A stretch of DNA of 64,000 nt, from contig JAJZAQ010000003.1 in NCBI GenBank assembly GCA_021799355.1, forward strand, positions 1 to 64,000, in the 5' to 3' direction. The notes under the pieces are model-generated. The model had not been told where the DNA came from, did no database searches, and saw only the letters and a program-made list of their open reading frames with translations. Both the position numbers and the translations under genes were made by a program. Source of the stretch: Pseudomonadota bacterium (lineage in GTDB: Bacteria; Pseudomonadota; Gammaproteobacteria; Burkholderiales; Burkholderiaceae_C). This document shows, piece after piece, positions 59,604-64,000 of this stretch. The stretch's first letter is position 1. Every line of letters begins with the position of its first letter.

Positions 59604-59694
59604 GCCTGAGCCCGTTTCCTGAACCCGCCGCCTGAACCTGTCACCTGAACCTGTCACCTGAAGCCGCGGCCTGAGCCTGCGGCCTGAACCCCAG
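59604..59694. repeat. seven tandem copies of a 13-bp repeat
   Basis: Units at 59604, 59617, 59630, 59643, 59656, 59669 and 59682, consensus nCCTGARCCYGnn with CCTGA invariant. Copies 3 and 4 differ by one base. The array starts five bases beyond the rsmA stop (read on the minus strand) and occupies half of the barstar-rsmA gap. Thirteen is not a multiple of three, so it is non-coding. Slipped-strand expansion is likely. Confidence 0.85.
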
Positions 59695-59698
59695 GGGC

Positions 59699-60538
59699 TC
59701 AGGCGCCGGGCGGAGGCACCGCGGCGACGTGCGTCGCGGCCGTCAACTCGCGCGCCAGCGCCACATACTCCGCCGTGTCCACCTCTTCGGCGCGGCGTTG
59801 CACATCGAAGCCGCCGGCGTAGCCCCGCTGCTGCAGCCAGCCCGACAGGCTGTGCCGCAGCAGTTTGCGCCGCTGTGAAAACGCCGCGGTGACCAGCGCC
59901 GACAGCACCGCCGGGTCGACGCCGGCCAGCGCCGCAGCCGGGTGCGGCACCATGTGCACCACCGCCGAATCGACCCGCGGTGGCGGATCGAACGCCGTCG
60001 GCGGCACGTCCAGCAGCTTGTCCATGCGGTAGCGCCACTGCAGCATCACCGACAGCCGGCCGAAATCGCGCCCGCCTGCAGTGGCGACCATGCGGTCGAC
60101 CACTTCCTTCTGCAGCATGAAATGCTGGTCGCGCACGTGGTCGGCGGCGTCGAGCAGATGGAAAAGCAGCGGCGTGGAAATGTTGTAAGGCAGGTTGCCG
60201 ACCAGCCGCAAATCGTCGCCCAGGCGGGCAAAGTCCACGGTGAGCGCGTCGGCTTCGATGAGTTCCACCTGCGCCGGTGCCTGGCGGCGCCAGCGCGCTG
60301 CCAGGTCGCGGTCGATTTCCACCGCCGTCAGCCGCGGCACGCGAGCCAGCAGCGCCAGGGTCAGCGCCCCCAGGCCGGGGCCGATTTCCACCAGGCGGTC
60401 GCCCGGCTGCGGCGCGATGCAGGCGACGATGTCCTGGATGACGCTGCGGTCGACGAGGAAATGCTGGCCGAAGCGCTTGCGTGCCACGTGCGCCGCGGCG
60501 CGCGGGCGTGGCTCAGTCGTTTTCCGGGATGTGGACAT
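59699..60538 (-). CDS. rsmA: 16S rRNA dimethyladenosine transferase
   Basis: 279 aa. Dimethylates A1518 and A1519 of 16S r[17 protein letters not shown] at the N-terminus, SAM motif [14 protein letters not shown] and catalytic NLPYNIS are all intact. The start at 60538 lies inside the end of surA (26-base overlap). pdxA, often between surA and rsmA, is missing. The 13-bp repeat array follows the stop. Confidence 0.95.
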   Translation of the reverse strand: MSTSRKTTEPRPRAAAHVARKRFGQHFLVDRSVIQDIVACIAPQPGDRLVEIGPGLGALTLALLARVPRLTAVEIDRDLAARWRRQAPAQVELIEADALTVDFARLGDDLRLVGNLPYNISTPLLFHLLDAADHVRDQHFMLQKEVVDRMVATAGGRDFGRLSVMLQWRYRMDKLLDVPPTAFDPPPRVDSAVVHMVPHPAAALAGVDPAVLSALVTAAFSQRRKLLRHSLSGWLQQRGYAGGFDVQRRAEEVDTAEYVALARELTAATHVAAVPPPGA

Positions 60539-61934
60539 AGGTGCGGGCGCGCACGTCACGCACCAACTCGTCGAAATCCTGTGCCGCTTTCTGCCGTTGC
60601 AGGATTTCCCTGGCCAGCGCGCGCTTTTGCTCCGGCGCCAGCGGGCGCATGGCGCGGTCCACAAGCTGCAGCAGCACGACTTTGTTGCCCACCACCAGCG
60701 GCGAGGATACGTCGCCGGGGTTCAGGCGTTGCAGCGCGGCGTCGAGCACCGGGTCGAGCTGTCCGGGCAGCACCCAGCCGACGTCGCCGCCCTTGGGCGC
60801 CGTGGCCGTGTCCTGCGACAGTTCGCGGGCCTTGTCGGCGAACGTCACCTTGCCGCTCTGCACCGCCTGGGCGACGGCGTCGAGCTCGGCCCTGGCGCGC
60901 TCGCGCTGCGCTTCGGTGGAGGCGCGCAGCACGATCTCGCGCACCTCGCTTTGCATCGCCGTCGTCGGTGCGGTGTTCACGCCGCGGCTGGCGAGCAGTT
61001 TGAGGATGTGAAAGCCCGCGGCGCTGCGGATGACCGGGCTGATCTCCCCCGGCTGCAGTTTGCTCACCGTATCGACGAACAGGCTGGGCAGGCGGTCTGC
61101 CGGGCGCATGCCCAGATCGCCGCCGTGTTTGGCACCTTCGCCCTGTGATTCTTTTTCCGCGAGCCGGGCGAAGTCCGCTCCGGCCTTGAGCTGGGCGTCG
61201 ATGGCGTCGATTTTCTGCCTGACCGCGGCGACCTGCGCCGCAGTGGCGTTTTGCGGCACGGGCAGGAAAATCTGCGCGATGTCGTACTCGGCCTGCGGGC
61301 TGCTGGCGGCGGCGTCCTGTTTGGCGAGAAAGTCGTCGATTTCGCTGTCGGACACCGGCGGCAGTTGCGCCATGGTGCGTTCGCGCAGCCGGGCGATGAG
61401 GATTTCGCGCTGGATCTGGTCGCGGTAGGTCGTCCAGCCCATGCCTTCGCGCTCGATTTCCCGCCGCAACTCGGGCACGGTGAGTTTGTTGTTCGCCGCC
61501 ACCTGGGCGATGGCGCGGTCCAGCGTGTCGGGGCTGACGCTCATGCCGATCTGCTCGGCGTACTGCGCCAGCGCCAGTTCGTCGATCATCTGGTTGAGCA
61601 CCTGTGCGCGCAGCTGCGCGGCTGGCGGCAGTTGCGCGCCGGCGGCCTGCGCCTGCTGCCGCGTGGCCTCGGTGCGCAGGTTGAGGTCGTAATCCGTGAT
61701 CACCTGGTTGCCGACGATGGCGGCAATGCCGTCGCTCGATCGCGTGCTGCCAAAGCTCGACGGCAGTGCCGGCGGCGCGGCCATCGGCGGGGTGGCGGGT
61801 GACGACGCCGTGGCACCCGGTGCCAGACCGGCGCCGGACGTCCCCGGCAGCCGCAGGCCTTGCGCCTGGGCGCAGACGCTGGCACTGCACACGACGACGG
61901 CCAGCAGGGTGCGGGACAGAAGGGTCTTATTCAT
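60513..61934 (-). CDS. surA: periplasmic chaperone and peptidyl-prolyl isomerase SurA
   Basis: 473 aa. Signal peptide (~1-24), an N-terminal chaperone domain ([20 protein letters not shown] ...), and two parvulin domains (~205-310 with [13 protein letters not shown], and ~325-425 with [14 protein letters not shown]). Escorts outer-membrane proteins to the BAM complex. It overlaps lptD by eight bases and rsmA by 26 bases. Confidence 0.95.
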   Translation of the reverse strand: MNKTLLSRTLLAVVVCSASVCAQAQGLRLPGTSGAGLAPGATASSPATPPMAAPPALPSSFGSTRSSDGIAAIVGNQVITDYDLNLRTEATRQQAQAAGAQLPPAAQLRAQVLNQMIDELALAQYAEQIGMSVSPDTLDRAIAQVAANNKLTVPELRREIEREGMGWTTYRDQIQREILIARLRERTMAQLPPVSDSEIDDFLAKQDAAASSPQAEYDIAQIFLPVPQNATAAQVAAVRQKIDAIDAQLKAGADFARLAEKESQGEGAKHGGDLGMRPADRLPSLFVDTVSKLQPGEISPVIRSAAGFHILKLLASRGVNTAPTTAMQSEVREIVLRASTEAQRERARAELDAVAQAVQSGKVTFADKARELSQDTATAPKGGDVGWVLPGQLDPVLDAALQRLNPGDVSSPLVVGNKVVLLQLVDRAMRPLAPEQKRALAREILQRQKAAQDFDELVRDVRARTYVHIPEND

Positions 61935-64000
61935 AATTGGAAAAGCGGCTCGGCGGCGCGGTCGATTGCTTGAGGATCTGGTAGCCGGGGATATTCTGCT
62001 TGAGCGCGGAAATCGGGTTGTTGCCCAGGCGGGAGAAGCCGACGAGTTCGAGCTGGAACAGAATGCGCGTATACGCCGTCGCCGGGGTCAGCGAGTTGCG
62101 CTGCACCACGATGCGTCCGACCCAGCAGCCGCCGTCATACTCGAAGCCGAGCAGGCCGTTGTTGAAGCGCTTGTCCAGGATGCTGTAATTGGCCTGGCCG
62201 ACCGAGTACCAGCGCGGGCTGAGCTGCCATTGCCAGGCGGTGTTGATGTAGCGCAGCGGAATCTGGCCGCTTGCGGCGCTTTGGTACTGGTAACTGGTGC
62301 TGATGGTCTTGAACGGCGCGGGCGACCAGCGTGCCCCGGCAGCGATTTGCTGCGTCTGCCGCAGCTTGGCGTTGTACTGCAGCGCCGCGTTGGCGCTCCA
62401 GTCGCCGCCCAGACTGGTGCTGACCAGCGCGAAGGTGTCGTTCAGCCCGGCGGGGATGGGCACGCCGCTGAGCGTGACGCGCTGCGGCGAGAACAGCACG
62501 CGCTGCGCCAGCGTCAGCCGGGCGAGCTCGACGCCGGACTGCGGATCGAGCAGCCGGGTGGTCACGCCGCCGGTCAGGTTGTTGGCGTCGGCGATGCGGT
62601 CGTTGCCCGAAAACACATTGTCGGTGTAGATGGTCGCCAGGTTCAGGTCGAGATCGGCGCTGTCGAAATTGGGCAGATTCTGCTGATTGCGGTACGGGGT
62701 GTAGACGTAGTACAGGCGCGGTTCGAGCGTCTGGGTGAGCGCGCGGCCGAACAGCCGCGCCGGGCGCTCGAACACCAGCCCGCTGTCCAGGCTGAAGGTG
62801 GGCAGCGCGCGGTCGGCGGTGGTGGCGCCGTCGGCCATCGGCGTGTCGGTGACGTAGCGGGTGAAGTTGAACGACAGCCTGGGGGTGATGAAGCCGCCGG
62901 CACGCACCACCGGGTAGCTGATCTGCGGATTGAGGTACAGACGGTCGCCGGAAATCGCCGTCGAGTTGGTAAAGCGCGTCAGCGCCGAGTCGAACTGCCA
63001 GCTCAAACCGGTGTAATTCGCGCTCTGCACATGGGTGTAGAGCTGCGGCTGCTGGTTGTACGGCACGCCGATGGGCGCGGCGGTGTTTTGCAGCGTCTGC
63101 CAGCGGTTGACGCTCAGCTGCACATACCCCAGCGGCAGCGCATAGGTCAGGCTGCCCTGCTGCGGCAGGGTGCGGTTGGCACCGATCACCGGGTTGACGC
63201 CGCCGAAATCCTGCCACCAGTTGTCGTCAGACACCCGCTGGTAGTTCAGCGCATAGCTCAGGCCGCGAGCCAGGTTGCCAGTCTGCTGCACATAACCCGC
63301 CCAGCGGCTCTGCCCGTTGTCGCTGCTGTCCGACGGCAGCAGATCGAACTGCGTGCGCCCGGAATAGTCGGGCTGCAGCCAGCGCAGGGCCGCGCTGCCC
63401 ATGAAGCCGCGGCGCAGGATCAGCCGTGGGGTGAAGGTGGCGTCGTAATTCGGCGCGATGTTCCAGTAGTACGGCACTGCCAGGTCCAGGCCGTTGCGGC
63501 TGTCCACGCCCAGGGTCGGCGGCAGCCAGCCGGACTTGCGTGCGTCGGTCAGCGGAAAGCTCGCATACGGCAGCGGCAGAAGGGTCACGCCCTTGAACAC
63601 CACGCGGGCGTCACGCGCGGTGCCGGTGTTGTCCGCCAGATTCAGGTCCAGATGCGTGGCCTGGACGAACCAGTCCACCGGGCTGGCGGTGCAGGTGGTG
63701 TAGGTGGCGTCGCTGGCCTGCACATGCTCGCGGCCGAGAAAGTCGATGACCGCGGCGTGGCCGTGGCCCTGCGTGACGCGGAAGGAATAATCGGCGTCGG
63801 GCATTTGCCCGCGGTAGGTGTCGAGCTGCAGGCGCAGCGACGGCCCGGAGAAGCGGTTGCCGTCGCGCAGCACGCGCACATGGCCGTTGGCCACGGCCTC
63901 GTTCTCGACAAAGTAATAGCGCAGCCGGTCGGCCCTGATGACGATACTGTGCTTGCGCAACTGCACGTCGCCGCTGGCGTGGACCGCGACGTCGTTCTGC
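61927..64000 (-). CDS. lptD: LPS-assembly protein LptD, C-terminal part (5' end outside window)
   Basis: About 690 residues of the outer-membrane barrel that inserts LPS. The reading frame stays open to base 63999 with no start required. The visible N-terminal part is the end of the OstA/LptA-like domain (ADRLRYYFVENEAVANGHVRVL), then the beta-barrel with many aromatic-girdle strands, ending RLGNNPISALKQNIPGYQ. lptD-surA-rsmA form one overlapping operon. Confidence 0.95.
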   Translation of the reverse strand, partial: QNDVAVHASGDVQLRKHSIVIRADRLRYYFVENEAVANGHVRVLRDGNRFSGPSLRLQLDTYRGQMPDADYSFRVTQGHGHAAVIDFLGREHVQASDATYTTCTASPVDWFVQATHLDLNLADNTGTARDARVVFKGVTLLPLPYASFPLTDARKSGWLPPTLGVDSRNGLDLAVPYYWNIAPNYDATFTPRLILRRGFMGSAALRWLQPDYSGRTQFDLLPSDSSDNGQSRWAGYVQQTGNLARGLSYALNYQRVSDDNWWQDFGGVNPVIGANRTLPQQGSLTYALPLGYVQLSVNRWQTLQNTAAPIGVPYNQQPQLYTHVQSANYTGLSWQFDSALTRFTNSTAISGDRLYLNPQISYPVVRAGGFITPRLSFNFTRYVTDTPMADGATTADRALPTFSLDSGLVFERPARLFGRALTQTLEPRLYYVYTPYRNQQNLPNFDSADLDLNLATIYTDNVFSGNDRIADANNLTGGVTTRLLDPQSGVELARLTLAQRVLFSPQRVTLSGVPIPAGLNDTFALVSTSLGGDWSANAALQYNAKLRQTQQIAAGARWSPAPFKTISTSYQYQSAASGQIPLRYINTAWQWQLSPRWYSVGQANYSILDKRFNNGLLGFEYDGGCWVGRIVVQRNSLTPATAYTRILFQLELVGFSRLGNNPISALKQNIPGYQILKQSTAPPSRFSNYE

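Noticed and set aside
59604-59694. CRISPR array
   Set aside because: Units are 13 bp and contiguous without spacers, so it is a minisatellite. No cas gene is present.

Overview
This is a GC-rich, gene-dense chromosomal segment of a Gram-negative bacterium, most likely a betaproteobacterium of the order Burkholderiales. The gene orders support this: gmhB-plsC-DUF45 protease-gloA, divergent fur/bamE-dapB, hpf-ptsN-hprK with an HPr kinase, ssb-MFS-uvrA, tyrS/M23/anmK/erpA/argC, yajC-secD-secF, smg-dprA-LysM/def-fmt-htpX and lptD-surA-rsmA. A DsrE-like Tat-exported protein and a split YeeE/YedE sulfur-type transporter hint at a sulfur-oxidising lineage (Thiomonas-like), but that is only an inference. 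No rRNA, tRNA, CRISPR array or insertion-sequence transposase was seen. No stretch longer than about 300 bases lacks a gene.

1-8.2 kb: the end of gmhB (cut by the window edge), plsC, a YgjP-like metalloprotease, glyoxalase I, a MASE2-GGDEF diguanylate cyclase and an EmrE-type SMR pump. Then comes a two-gene exported cassette (Tat/DsrE-like protein plus a periplasmic binding protein) behind two hairpins, followed by hpf-ptsN-hprK. 8.2-16 kb: fur facing bamE-dapB-exbB-exbD, a small cytochrome c, a 7TM-DISM diguanylate cyclase, a metallo-beta-lactamase hydrolase and the YedE-YeeE-BON operon. 16-20.2 kb: a pyrE-glrK-qseG-glrR type gene string on the minus strand, encoding a sensor kinase, a lipoprotein and a sigma-54 activator.

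20-35 kb: rlmJ, a dihydrolipoamide-dehydrogenase-like flavoprotein, ubiM, cydDC, an OsmC protein, a TehB-like methyltransferase, ssb, an MFS exporter, uvrA and tyrS. 35-41 kb: a long, strongly folded leader in front of two tandem M23 peptidases, one of which has lost a zinc ligand; anmK; a 129-bp imperfect inverted-repeat element between convergent genes; erpA; argC. 41-51.8 kb: the Sec accessory operon with a bidirectional terminator, an unknown Ser/Thr/Asn-rich lipoprotein, smg, dprA, a LysM protein, def, fmt, htpX and a small membrane protein.

51.8-64 kb: purB, a glutathione transferase, pncC-pgpA-thiL, maeB, a secreted barnase-type RNase with an overlapping barstar inhibitor, an array of seven 13-bp tandem repeats, and the outer-membrane biogenesis operon lptD-surA-rsmA, with lptD cut by the window edge. 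Most of the window is housekeeping. The points that stand out are the degenerate M23 paralogue with its structured leader, the Tat/DsrE-like plus binding-protein cassette, the RNase-barstar pair, the 13-bp array and the 129-bp inverted-repeat element.
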